From: Arcicella aquatica
GTDB taxonomy: Bacteria > Bacteroidota > Bacteroidia > Cytophagales > Spirosomataceae
Direction of reading: 5' to 3'
DNA length: 64,000 bases
NCBI RefSeq assembly: GCF_034928825.1
Contig: NZ_JAYFUL010000006.1
Location: 124,001-188,000 of the forward strand
This document shows, piece after piece, positions 9,021 through 17,293 of this stretch (within the stretch, counting starts at the first letter, position 1; the number at the start of each line of letters is the position of its first letter). Both the position numbers and the translations under genes were made by a program. Below the pieces are notes generated by a model. It was given only the letters and a program-made list of their open reading frames with translations. It did no database searches and had not been told where the DNA came from.

Positions 9021-9881
9021 TTAAAACTCCCCAAACTCATCTACCAAATATTTTTGTACGATACTAATATCGCCTTTTGAAGTAAGGTCAGGTACGTTTT
9101 CTTCTACAGGTACCGTAATTACTTTCTTAGCGTTTTCTTTAGCCATTTTCATGACAGCACTTGGCAATTCCCGTTCATTACGAACTGGATTAAATGGTTC
9201 TTTACTTACATATTCCAGAATATCATCATAATAAAAATGGAATACATTCATGTTTACACCAATCTTACCATTTTTGTCTTTGGCAGACTCTATTTGTTCA
9301 TCATTTGGTTTCTCGATGATTTCAATCAAATAATCTTCCTCATCAGCTTTGATTACCGCAAAAGCCTTTACTCTTTCTGGAGCAACCCCTAAAGCAATAC
9401 TTTCATAAGAAACAACAGCATTGGGTACAGGACAATCTTTCAACAAAGTAAGTACCTTGACCGAATACAAATTATCAGAATTACATACAGTGAATCTTTC
9501 GCCTTTCCATTCAGGGGTTTGTTCTAATGCCTGTTGAATGGCATCGGCTGTACCAGCAGGTTTTTCACGGTCTGGGGCAATTTGTTGTGTGGCGTATTTA
9601 AAAGTAATTCCCCATGCTTTGTTGTCGGTTACCAATTGGTCATAATAAGGTTTGGTAACGTTATCTTTTGGGTTTTTTAAAATCAATACTTCTGTATACC
9701 CAGCACGATGTGCGTTATAAATTAAATAATCCATAAATGGGCGACCATCTTTTCCTACACCAATCATTCCCTTCGGAAGTGTGTTTGCTTGTTCAATTAA
9801 TGTAGAATCTAACGTTTCTGTGCCTTCTGCTTTTTTCATTCTTGACGACATTCCGCCCGCCATGATTAGTAATTTTGCCAT
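9021..9881 (-). CDS. Sugar-phosphate nucleotidyltransferase family protein
   Basis: A 286-residue cytoplasmic NTP-transferase. It begins with the nucleotide-binding signature LLIMAGGMSSRMKK (residues 4-17); further family features are KPAGTADAIQQAL (about 105-117), the metal-binding CNSDNLYS (about 131-138) and EIIEKPNDE (about 191-199). It lacks the C-terminal left-handed beta-helix of GlmU-type enzymes. It starts 28 bp downstream of a galactokinase-like GHMP kinase on the same strand, so the pair plausibly converts a free sugar to a sugar-1-phosphate and then to an NDP-sugar. The sugar and nucleotide cannot be read from the sequence. Confidence 0.8.
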   Translation of the reverse strand: MAKLLIMAGGMSSRMKKAEGTETLDSTLIEQANTLPKGMIGVGKDGRPFMDYLIYNAHRAGYTEVLILKNPKDNVTKPYYDQLVTDNKAWGITFKYATQQIAPDREKPAGTADAIQQALEQTPEWKGERFTVCNSDNLYSVKVLTLLKDCPVPNAVVSYESIALGVAPERVKAFAVIKADEEDYLIEIIEKPNDEQIESAKDKNGKIGVNMNVFHFYYDDILEYVSKEPFNPVRNERELPSAVMKMAKENAKKVITVPVEENVPDLTSKGDISIVQKYLVDEFGEF

Positions 9882-9909
9882 TTAAAGATTTTTTATTTTG
9901 CTAGTTGGG

Positions 9910-10986
9910 TTAATTTTCTAAGCTTGTACCCTCGTCAATCTGAATGATATAAGCTTTACCTCCTTCATTTTCAATACTTTTAGCTACTGCTTCGGGATTT
10001 TCTGGGGCGTACACAAACATACATCCACCACCACCAGAACCGTTTATTTTGCCTCCTAATGCTCCAGAGGCTTTGGCTGCGGCTAACATTCTATCAATTT
10101 TAGGAGTTGATATTTTTAATAATGCTTGTAAATTTAATTGATGTTGATTTAATAATTCGCCAAATTTTTCATGGTTTAATGTTTCTGCCTTCAATAATGC
10201 GAGGGCTTCAATCAAAATTTCACGATTATCAATATTGGCTTTTATCAAATCTAATTCTTCATTATTCAACAATTTAACGAATGCCTCGACGTCTTCTTGT
10301 GTAACGCTAAACAATGAAAAATCTGGATACTCCTTTTTGATTTTTTCTACAGCTTCCAATACACCATACTTTACTCTTTTCAAAATACCGACTGTATCTT
10401 TAGGTTCAAGAGAATCTCCGAGTACAAAACTTCCAAATTTTGGTTTGAGCGTTTCTACATAAATCTTAGGCGTCGATTCCAAATAAATTACATTGCCAAC
10501 GGCAGTTGAATAATGATCCATCATCCCTCCAGCTTCCTTAAATTCCACTACTTCTGCACGGTAAGCTATTTCTGCTATTTCGCTGGCAGATAGTGGTTTA
10601 GGTTCATCGGCTATTCTGGATAAAAAATGAATCCAGTTGGCCAATAATGCAGATGAACTTGATGTACCCGAATTAATCGGAATATTGCCTTCAACAGTAC
10701 ATTCTAATCCCTTTTTAAAAGAATATCCTTGTCGCTGTAATATATTCAAAGCTGACCTAAAGTAGTCTCTTTTATGTAAATAAGGTAATTCTGGATAGAT
10801 ATCGAAACTAATTTCTGAATCTATATCGGGTAAATGTAAAATTGCCTTCCCATCGTTCCTATTTTCGCCAGTAATGTGTACTCTTTTAGAAATTGCGGCT
10901 GCAATTACTGGCAGTCCTAGATAGTCTTGATGCTCACCAAAAAGACAAATTCTGCCTGGTGTTGATACTTTAATCTTATTACTCAT
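9910..10986 (-). CDS. GHMP family sugar kinase, galactokinase-like
   Basis: A 358-residue GHMP kinase. The N-terminal GRICLFGEHQDYLGLPVIAA (about residues 11-30) matches the galactokinase signature, motif 2 is PINSGTSSSSALLAN (about 108-122), the catalytic-base region is EFKEAGGMMDHYSTA (about 152-166), and motif 3 is GALGGKINGSGGGGCMFV (about 308-325). The gene is directly followed, 28 bp later, by a nucleotidyltransferase. It might act on galactose, a uronic acid or another hexose; a mevalonate kinase role is unlikely because the cell carries ispG. Downstream signals end the unit at the terminator at 8922-8956. Confidence 0.82.
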   Translation of the reverse strand: MSNKIKVSTPGRICLFGEHQDYLGLPVIAAAISKRVHITGENRNDGKAILHLPDIDSEISFDIYPELPYLHKRDYFRSALNILQRQGYSFKKGLECTVEGNIPINSGTSSSSALLANWIHFLSRIADEPKPLSASEIAEIAYRAEVVEFKEAGGMMDHYSTAVGNVIYLESTPKIYVETLKPKFGSFVLGDSLEPKDTVGILKRVKYGVLEAVEKIKKEYPDFSLFSVTQEDVEAFVKLLNNEELDLIKANIDNREILIEALALLKAETLNHEKFGELLNQHQLNLQALLKISTPKIDRMLAAAKASGALGGKINGSGGGGCMFVYAPENPEAVAKSIENEGGKAYIIQIDEGTSLEN

Positions 10987-11026
10987 CGATGGTCGGTAAT
11001 TAATTACTGCAAAAATAGTGTTTTAA

Positions 11027-11172
11027 TTTGAAAGTTTGAAAATTTGAAAATGAATTTTGGTCTATTTGATTTTACAAAAATGTTAATCAATCGTTTATCA
11101 TAACTATCATTTAGCATTTTTTAAAAAGAAAACATCATTTTCAAATTTTCAAATCACCAAATCTTCAAATTA
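11027..11172. repeat. Facing arrays of TTTGAAAA-type words
   Basis: The left arm (11027-11052) is built of repeated TTTGAAAR octamers, and the right arm (11134-11172) carries the reverse complement, with a shared core CATTTTCAAATTTTCAAA. They flank about 80 bp of AT-rich sequence between the GHMP kinase start and the GH109-like stop codon. The stretch could fold into an imperfect hairpin after transcription. Confidence 0.6.
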
Positions 11173-11175
11173 TAT

Positions 11176-12528
11176 TTAATATTCGTCTGTTAGTCCAAAG
11201 ATACGTTTGTTGGTTTTCCATTTTCCTCTGGTAAAGTCTGGAATTTCAACCGAAGCCGAATTTTTCGCAATTGAAAGTTCTGATAATGGACTAATTGCCG
11301 ACCACACCGCTGCATCATACACATCAATTGGCGGTGCTACCTTTCTTTTAATAGATTCTATGAAAGCTCTTAATACAAAGTAGTCAATCCCGCCATGTCC
11401 TGCGTTTTCAGCATCCTTGGCATGTGTTTTCCAAAGTGGGTGGTCGTATTTATCTTGATATTCCTTGAAAGGATCCCAACGGTCATGATTCTTCGCCAAG
11501 CTTTCTAAGTAAATAGATTTGTTATCTTCTGTCCAGATTCCTTCCGTACCTTGTACTCTAAAACCTAACGAATAAGGACGAGGTAAATTGGTATCATGTG
11601 TAATCAAAATAGTTTCTCCGTTGGCACATTTAATCACAGTCGTTACTACATCACCCAATTTGAATTTTACTTTAGCATTCGGATGGTCGGCACCGCCTTT
11701 CTTCACAATATAATCATGCAAACCTCTTGATTTGGTAGCAGTTGATGTCAGTGAAAGGAATCTGTTACCACGATTAATATCTATCATTTCAGCTACAGGT
11801 CCTAAACCATGCGTAGGATATACATCACCATTTCTATCTATCGAATGTTGTGTACGCCATTTAGCTTCAGAAAAACCCTTTTCTCCAAATTCCACCCCAC
11901 CGCCATAAGGTTGTTTACCATCATTAAACTTTACACCACGTAAATCGTGCTGATAACCACATTGTAAATGTACTAATTCACCAAAAAGATTTTGGCGAAC
12001 CATATTCAACACAGCCATCACATCTCGGCGATAGCATACATTTTCAAGAATCATACAATGCGAACCTGTTTTTTCGTAGGTATTTACCAAATCCCAAGAT
12101 TCTTGTAAAGTAACCGTTGCAGATACTTCCACACCTGCATATTTGCCTGCTTTCATTGTAGCAACAGACATCGGTACGTGCCATTCCCAAGGAGTAGCGA
12201 TGATGATTCCGTCTAAATCATCTCGTTTTACCATGTTCTCAAAATCATGGTCGTTTTTTTGATATACAGCAGGCTCTTTTCGACCTTTATCTTTCAACAT
12301 TTTCAAAGAAATAGCAATTGCATTAGGGTCGATATCGCAGATGGCGTTAATTTCTACGTCATCACGATACATTGCCATCTCTAAATGATTCCTTCCCCTT
12401 AGTCCCACACCGATAAAACCAAGGCGAACCTTTTTTTCTTCTTGTTTAGCACCAAATACAAAATTGGGAATAGTCAGTGCGGCGGTACTTGCCAGAGCTG
12501 TTGATTGGATAAACTTGCGTCTTTGCAT
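11176..12528 (-). CDS. GH109-type glycosidase (alpha-N-acetylgalactosaminidase-like), Gfo/Idh/MocA fold
   Basis: A 450-residue exported protein with a twin-arginine-like signal (MQRRKFIQSTALASTAALT). The Rossmann motif GFIGVGLRGRNH lies at about 38-49. Several blocks match what I recall of the Elizabethkingia GH109 alpha-N-acetylgalactosaminidase very closely: ATPWEWHVP, LENVCYRRDVMAVLNMVR, YQHDLR, GVEFGEKGFSEAKWRT, YPTHGLGPV and AGHGGIDYF. GH109 enzymes use a tightly bound NAD in an oxidation-elimination mechanism. Substrate specificity within the family varies, so the exact sugar is an inference. The protein probably acts in the periplasm. Start is the ATG preceding the RRKF motif. Confidence 0.85.
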   Translation of the reverse strand: MQRRKFIQSTALASTAALTIPNFVFGAKQEEKKVRLGFIGVGLRGRNHLEMAMYRDDVEINAICDIDPNAIAISLKMLKDKGRKEPAVYQKNDHDFENMVKRDDLDGIIIATPWEWHVPMSVATMKAGKYAGVEVSATVTLQESWDLVNTYEKTGSHCMILENVCYRRDVMAVLNMVRQNLFGELVHLQCGYQHDLRGVKFNDGKQPYGGGVEFGEKGFSEAKWRTQHSIDRNGDVYPTHGLGPVAEMIDINRGNRFLSLTSTATKSRGLHDYIVKKGGADHPNAKVKFKLGDVVTTVIKCANGETILITHDTNLPRPYSLGFRVQGTEGIWTEDNKSIYLESLAKNHDRWDPFKEYQDKYDHPLWKTHAKDAENAGHGGIDYFVLRAFIESIKRKVAPPIDVYDAAVWSAISPLSELSIAKNSASVEIPDFTRGKWKTNKRIFGLTDEY

Positions 12529-12992
12529 TTTTTTTATTTGAAGATAATGTTTTAGTAAGCATTGCAGAGTTCCTTTTAAATTTTTGAACTCAAAATCAAA
12601 AAAAGATGTTTTTAACCTAAGAAATAATTTTGAGAAAAATAATCATAATTTGTGGCTTCAAAAGAAAGTTTGACAAATAATTTATTGAAAGCCTTGAAAT
12701 CAGTAATTGATTGCTGATAATTTTAAGATATTTGTTCTAAGAAAAAACTTTCTAAATAAACATGATGAATATTTGTTTAATCTTTTTTGTGATTAATTAA
12801 ACAAATTTAAACCTTCTCATGTTATTCATTACGAATACCATTACGCTGATTTAGTTTAAGAGTGTTGCTGACAACCTTTCAGACGGCTTTTAAACTTTGA
12901 GACTAAATTCCGCATGATTGTCTCCAACTTACCATAATTAGTCGAAAAGCATGACTAATTAAAAGTTGAATTTAAAAAAAATCAAAGATAAT
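12529..12992. other. Divergent intergenic region between GH109 and queD
   Basis: This 464-bp AT-rich spacer has no convincing gene. It holds two hairpins: one at 12771-12806 (ATTTGTTTAAT facing ATTAATTAAACAAAT) and one at 12925-12967 directly before queD. Promoters for the two divergent genes must lie here, but I could not assign a clear pair of -33/-7 boxes. Confidence 0.5.
12925..12967 (+). promoter_or_regulatory. Two-part stem-loop directly upstream of queD
   Basis: An outer stem CAACTT/AAGTTG encloses an inner perfect 8-bp stem AATTAGTC/GACTAATT with a 9-base loop. It ends 25 bp before the queD start, so it lies in the expected leader. It does not match the consensus of preQ1 or other riboswitches that I know; it may be an operator or a translation-control hairpin. 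Confidence 0.4.
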
Positions 12993-13412
12993 ATGATGCC
13001 AAAAAGAGTGTCGGTGTTTAGAAAAGAGCATTTTAATGCCGCACATCGACTGAATAATCCGAATTGGTCGGATGAGAAAAATGAACGTGTTTATGGAAAA
13101 TGTAATAATTTCAATTATCACGGGCATAATTATGATTTAATCGTACAGGTAACTGGTGAAATAGACATTGAAACTGGTTATGTGATGGATATGAAAGTCT
13201 TGAGCGAACTTATCAAAGTTGAAATTTTAGATAGATTTGACCATAAAAATTTGAATTTAGATACTGAAGAATTCAAAGACATCAATCCTTCTGCGGAAAA
13301 CATTGCTATCGTCATTTATGACAAACTAAAACCCAAAATCAACTCAAACTTTGACCTTAAAATTAGATTATATGAAACCGAACGAAACTTTGTTGAATAC
13401 CCTGTTAGTTGA
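12993..13412 (+). CDS. queD: 6-carboxy-5,6,7,8-tetrahydropterin synthase (QueD/PTPS family)
   Basis: A protein of about 139 residues from the ATG at 12993 (the frame is open from a TTG at 12966; a second ATG follows at 12996). Zinc ligands are visible as AAHRL (His 18) and YHGHNYD (His 43 and His 45), with the catalytic cysteine in YGKCNNFN (Cys 37) and the C-terminal YETERNFVEY. QueD converts dihydroneopterin triphosphate to carboxytetrahydropterin for queuosine; PTPS homologues make 6-pyruvoyltetrahydropterin. It overlaps the following folE gene, which supplies the substrate, so the two form a translationally coupled pathway pair. Confidence 0.9.
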   Translation: MMPKRVSVFRKEHFNAAHRLNNPNWSDEKNERVYGKCNNFNYHGHNYDLIVQVTGEIDIETGYVMDMKVLSELIKVEILDRFDHKNLNLDTEEFKDINPSAENIAIVIYDKLKPKINSNFDLKIRLYETERNFVEYPVS

Positions 13413-14076
13413 TAACAATAATAAAATTAGGTTTACGGATGAAGAAATCGGGGATGAGCACATCATGACATCGGTAGATACTCCTATGCGTGATGATGCT
13501 TTTGATATGACTGACGATGAAAAGATGGCTCAGATAGAATACCACTTCAAGCAAATTATGGAGACTTTGGGATTAGATTTGACAGACGATTCATTAAAAG
13601 GTACGCCTAAAAGAGTAGCAAAAATGTATGTAAAGGAGATTTTTAGTGGTCTCGACCCTAAGAATATGCCTTCTGTGGCTCTTTTTGAAAATAAATATCA
13701 ATACAATGAGATGTTAGTTGAAAAAAACATTTCATTCTATTCAAATTGCGAACATCACTTTGTACCTATTTTTGGTAAAGCCCACGTGGCTTATATCGCC
13801 AATGGACAAGTGATAGGTTTGTCTAAATTAAACCGTATTGTTCAGCATTTTGCCAAACGCCCACAAGTACAAGAACGTTTGACAATGCAAATTGCCAAAG
13901 AATTACAGAAACTTTTAGGCACAGAAGACGTAGCCATCATGATTGATGCCAAACACCTGTGTGTAGCATCAAGAGGAGTGAAGGATGATACATCAACTAC
14001 TATTACAAGTTTTTATGGAGGTAAATTTGCAGAAGAAGCTACTAAAGCTGAGTTTTTGAAATATATTGCTGTGTAA
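13372..14076 (+). CDS. folE: GTP cyclohydrolase I
   Basis: A 234-residue enzyme that converts GTP to dihydroneopterin triphosphate for folate and queuosine/pterin synthesis. Signatures are DDSLKGTPKRVAKMY (about 68-82), SNCEHHFVP (about 123-131; Cys and His zinc ligands), GLSKLNRIVQHFAKRPQVQE (about 149-168) and the second zinc cysteine in KHLCVASRG (about 194-202). The chosen ATG (MKPNETL) lies 41 bp inside the end of queD; the frame continues upstream to a TTG at 13351. The N-terminal 50 residues are the acidic extension usual for Cytophagales FolE. Confidence 0.95.
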   Translation: MKPNETLLNTLLVDNNNKIRFTDEEIGDEHIMTSVDTPMRDDAFDMTDDEKMAQIEYHFKQIMETLGLDLTDDSLKGTPKRVAKMYVKEIFSGLDPKNMPSVALFENKYQYNEMLVEKNISFYSNCEHHFVPIFGKAHVAYIANGQVIGLSKLNRIVQHFAKRPQVQERLTMQIAKELQKLLGTEDVAIMIDAKHLCVASRGVKDDTSTTITSFYGGKFAEEATKAEFLKYIAV

Positions 14077-14100
14077 AATTTTAGATAGGTTTCAATTACA

Positions 14101-14134
14101 AAAAAATCCGTTCAGGTTCTGGGCGGATTTTTGT
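14101..14134 (+). terminator. Terminator after queD-folE
   Basis: A stem formed by AAAATCCG and CGGATTTTT around an 11-base loop, with T residues, lies 25 bp after the folE stop codon. Confidence 0.7.
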
Positions 14135-14429
14135 GGTTTTGTGGCATAATCAGTAAAACAAATACCTTTTAAGCAAAATTATTTATTTAATGAGATTATT
14201 AAAGGCTCACAACTTGATATTGAGTTATATTTTGTAGTTTTGGATGCTGTATAATCGCTAAATTTATTAATTAAACACCTTATATTCTATGGATAAAACT
14301 TTTACCAACACATGCTATTATAAGCTTCTGGTATCATCTTCCAAGACTCATTTTGCTCACTGAAATATGATAGATTTTATAATATTAATATATCTAAATT
14401 CTTTTATTAAACTTTAATCTACTCTTTAA

Positions 14430-17153
14430 ATGAAAAAAGTAATACTTCTACTAACGTTTATTTTACATTTTACCTCATCAATATCTTCACAATCTTACAG
14501 CATAGAAAAAACCTTTGGAGGTTTTGGTGAGATTGGAGAACAACTTAAAAATACTGTCAACACTTATTGTGTGTCAAATCAATCAATCTATTTTATTGAT
14601 CCATATACAAGGAAATTAGTTATTGAAGTAGATGAACAAGGGATAATTAAAAATAAATATAAATTTCCTGTTTTATCAAAAGCTTTAAATAATGAGACAT
14701 TTAATGAAATAGGCGAAATAACAATTGATAAAGAGGACCGAATTATTGTCTATTGTGAGAGTAATAAGCAAATTTTTTGCTTTGCAAAAGATGGCTCTAT
14801 GGTTTATAATATTAGAAATCTGACATCCTATTTAGATAGTGAAATATGGTCAATGAGTTTTGCCACTGATTCTAAAAATAACCTCTATATTGGGACAAGA
14901 GATAAGATTACATTATTAGATAGAAATGGAAAAATTATAAAAACTATCGGGAAAAAAGGTACAAATAATGGAGAGTTTACTGGAAATATTTTTCAGATGT
15001 TTGTAGATAAAGATGATAATCTTTTTGTTGTAAATAATAATACAATGCAACAATTTGATGTTCAAGGTAATTTTATTAATAAATTCGATTGTATATATAA
15101 GGGTAAATTAGCCATAGATGAGAATGGTAAATTTTATGGAGCATCTGATTATTATACTATAAAAGTATTTGATAAAACAGGTAAGATATTGTCGAGTATA
15201 GAATTTGGAAGTTCAACTGTTTCTGTTCTGAATGTTGTTGCTGTCTTTTCTAATAAATTGATAGCCCATTCTCTTTCTGGATATAATACTTTTACTTTAG
15301 ATGGGAAGAAAATTGCTGGCTTTATAAAATCTAGTGACTCAGATGGTTCATTATATTATATTGAGGACTTTAATTTTGACGAAAATGACAAATTATGGAT
15401 ATATGATTGGAATAAAATTCAACAATTTGGTTTGAGTAGTGAGTTTTTGCAAAGAATAAACTTTAATAAAACCAACTATTATTCGGCACCCATTATTAGT
15501 ATCAAATCAACTAGTGAATTAATACACTATAATTCTCAAGACAGGACACTATATAGTGCTAACTATAAAAATAATACAAAAAAACAGATTATAGGGTTTA
15601 ATAATACGGATAATCTAAACTATCTAAACATTGACTCAACTAGAAAAGAAATAATTGCGTTATGGAATACAAATTCTTCCAAAGATTATGTAAGTATTTA
15701 TGATTTGGAAGGAAATTATAAACGTAATCTAGTAGAAAATAAAATTCTTGAGAGCATGGTTAGGGATAAACAAGGATATTATTACTTAATAACTAGCCAA
15801 TCAAATAATAAATTTAATTTATTAATACTAGATGAAAATGGTAAAGAAGTGAATTTTTACAATTTAGCAATTGGAGAATTTGGCACTTCTGTTATTGGTA
15901 TGACAATCGATGAATATGGCGTAATTCATGTAGGAATAAGAGATGTTTATGGTGGAAAAGGTTTTACAATGTATGCTTATAATAAGCAAGGGGTTATGCT
16001 TGCTTCTAAACTTAATATTGCTGATAATTCAGGTAATTTTACTGGAAACCAATCTTATCTGTTGAAATATTATAAAGGTTACTTGTATTTTGCTGATATT
16101 ATTTCAAATCAAATTTTTAAAATTAAGTATACGCCTAATGGAAAAGAGCTGAAAGAAAATATTATTCTAAATCCAGATATTACTAAAACAATCGGTGAAA
16201 CAGATTTCTTGTTAACTCCGACTGCTTCTTCTACTGCTCCATTTGTTTATACCCTTATCAGTGGAGACGCAATCAATTTATCTACAGATGGTAAAATTAA
16301 AATTTTAAAAAAAGGAGTAGCTAAAGTCAAAATTAGCCAGCTTGCTACGACAGAATATGCAGCGGCAGAAAGGATAGTAACAATTACTGTAAATTTATTA
16401 ATGCCTGTATTCACTAATATAGAAGCAATTAATAAAAAAGTAGGTGATGCTGATTTTACTTTAAATCCGATTTCTACTTCAGATGGGCAAATTACATATA
16501 GTGTCACTTCAGGAGATGCGGTAACAGTTACTTCAAGTGGAATTGTTAAAGTAATAAAAGCTGGGAAAGCCAATATTACAATTTCACAAGCATCGAATAG
16601 TAAATTTGAAGCAAGTTCAATGATATTAGCAATTACGGTTTCTAAAGTTGCTCAGACTATCAATTTTACACAACTTCCATCAGAAATTTATCAAAATATT
16701 CGGGAGTTATCATTAAATGCTACTGCTACAAGTAATTTACCAGTTAGTTTTAAAGTTACCTCTGGTTCGGCTACTATTCTTGGAAATAATCTGAAATTGA
16801 CAGGTAGTACAGGCAAAATAATAATAGAATCAAATCAAGCAGGTAATGATAAATATGAGCCCGCTCCTGCAATTAACCAAACTATTGAAGTTCTTTTGTT
16901 ATTGGCTACTGATGAAGAATTACAGTCTAAAGTAAGCTTGTATCCCAATCCAGGACATGACTATTTAAATATTAAATCTGATAAAATCTTTTTAAACTAC
17001 GAAATTATAAATATACATGGAGTAGAGATTGTTCCAACCAGTTTGTTGAAAGAGAATAAAATCAATCTTCAATTTTTGCCCAAAGGAGTTTATTTTATCC
17101 GTTTAATTGAAAAGAGTGGAATCTCTTCTGTGTTGAAATTTGTTATGGACTAA
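14430..17153 (+). CDS. Secreted propeller/Ig-like repeat protein with type IX secretion domain
   Basis: A 907-residue protein with a signal peptide (about residues 1-20). Residues 40-570 contain repeated strands of the form lifvDkdDNLFVVNN and IDENGKFYGAS, as in NHL/six-bladed beta-propellers. Then come two bacterial-Ig-like units, each with the pattern (G-x-x-DF-L-P...T-S...TSGDAV....G..K....G.A.I.I.Q), about 585-660 and 665-735, and a further similar domain to about 820. The end (about 830-907, LYPNPGHDYLNIKS... KGVYFIRLIEKSG) is a T9SS C-terminal sorting domain. It should be exported over the outer membrane by the type IX system and retained at the surface or released. Ligand unknown. It is preceded by a 353-bp gene-free region. 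Confidence 0.8.
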   Translation: MKKVILLLTFILHFTSSISSQSYSIEKTFGGFGEIGEQLKNTVNTYCVSNQSIYFIDPYTRKLVIEVDEQGIIKNKYKFPVLSKALNNETFNEIGEITIDKEDRIIVYCESNKQIFCFAKDGSMVYNIRNLTSYLDSEIWSMSFATDSKNNLYIGTRDKITLLDRNGKIIKTIGKKGTNNGEFTGNIFQMFVDKDDNLFVVNNNTMQQFDVQGNFINKFDCIYKGKLAIDENGKFYGASDYYTIKVFDKTGKILSSIEFGSSTVSVLNVVAVFSNKLIAHSLSGYNTFTLDGKKIAGFIKSSDSDGSLYYIEDFNFDENDKLWIYDWNKIQQFGLSSEFLQRINFNKTNYYSAPIISIKSTSELIHYNSQDRTLYSANYKNNTKKQIIGFNNTDNLNYLNIDSTRKEIIALWNTNSSKDYVSIYDLEGNYKRNLVENKILESMVRDKQGYYYLITSQSNNKFNLLILDENGKEVNFYNLAIGEFGTSVIGMTIDEYGVIHVGIRDVYGGKGFTMYAYNKQGVMLASKLNIADNSGNFTGNQSYLLKYYKGYLYFADIISNQIFKIKYTPNGKELKENIILNPDITKTIGETDFLLTPTASSTAPFVYTLISGDAINLSTDGKIKILKKGVAKVKISQLATTEYAAAERIVTITVNLLMPVFTNIEAINKKVGDADFTLNPISTSDGQITYSVTSGDAVTVTSSGIVKVIKAGKANITISQASNSKFEASSMILAITVSKVAQTINFTQLPSEIYQNIRELSLNATATSNLPVSFKVTSGSATILGNNLKLTGSTGKIIIESNQAGNDKYEPAPAINQTIEVLLLLATDEELQSKVSLYPNPGHDYLNIKSDKIFLNYEIINIHGVEIVPTSLLKENKINLQFLPKGVYFIRLIEKSGISSVLKFVMD

Positions 17154-17250
17154 TAAATTGTAAGGTAAGTATTCATAGATTGATTCCCGCATCAGCCTAT
17201 ATCTATTCGTTTTACGTAATGTTGCTTTTCAATAGCAACATTTCAAAATA

Positions 17251-17286
17251 AAGCCTTGACAAATTGCTCTGTCAAGGCTTTTATTT
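17251..17286. terminator. Bidirectional terminator between convergent genes
   Basis: The 12-bp stem AAGCCTTGACAA / (TTG)TCAAGGCTT with an A-rich left and T-rich right flank lies between the T9SS protein gene (plus) and the S10 peptidase gene (minus). A second small hairpin, GTTGCT/AGCAAC, precedes it at 17221-17239. Confidence 0.8.
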
Positions 17287-17293
17287 TTATTAT

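Noticed and set aside
12925..12992. preQ1 riboswitch upstream of queD
   Set aside because: The nested stem-loop does not match the preQ1 class I consensus as I know it; kept only as an unassigned structure.
14289..14363. Possible 24-residue small ORF before the T9SS gene
   Set aside because: No conserved features, no recognisable start signal, and AT-rich sequence gives such frames by chance.
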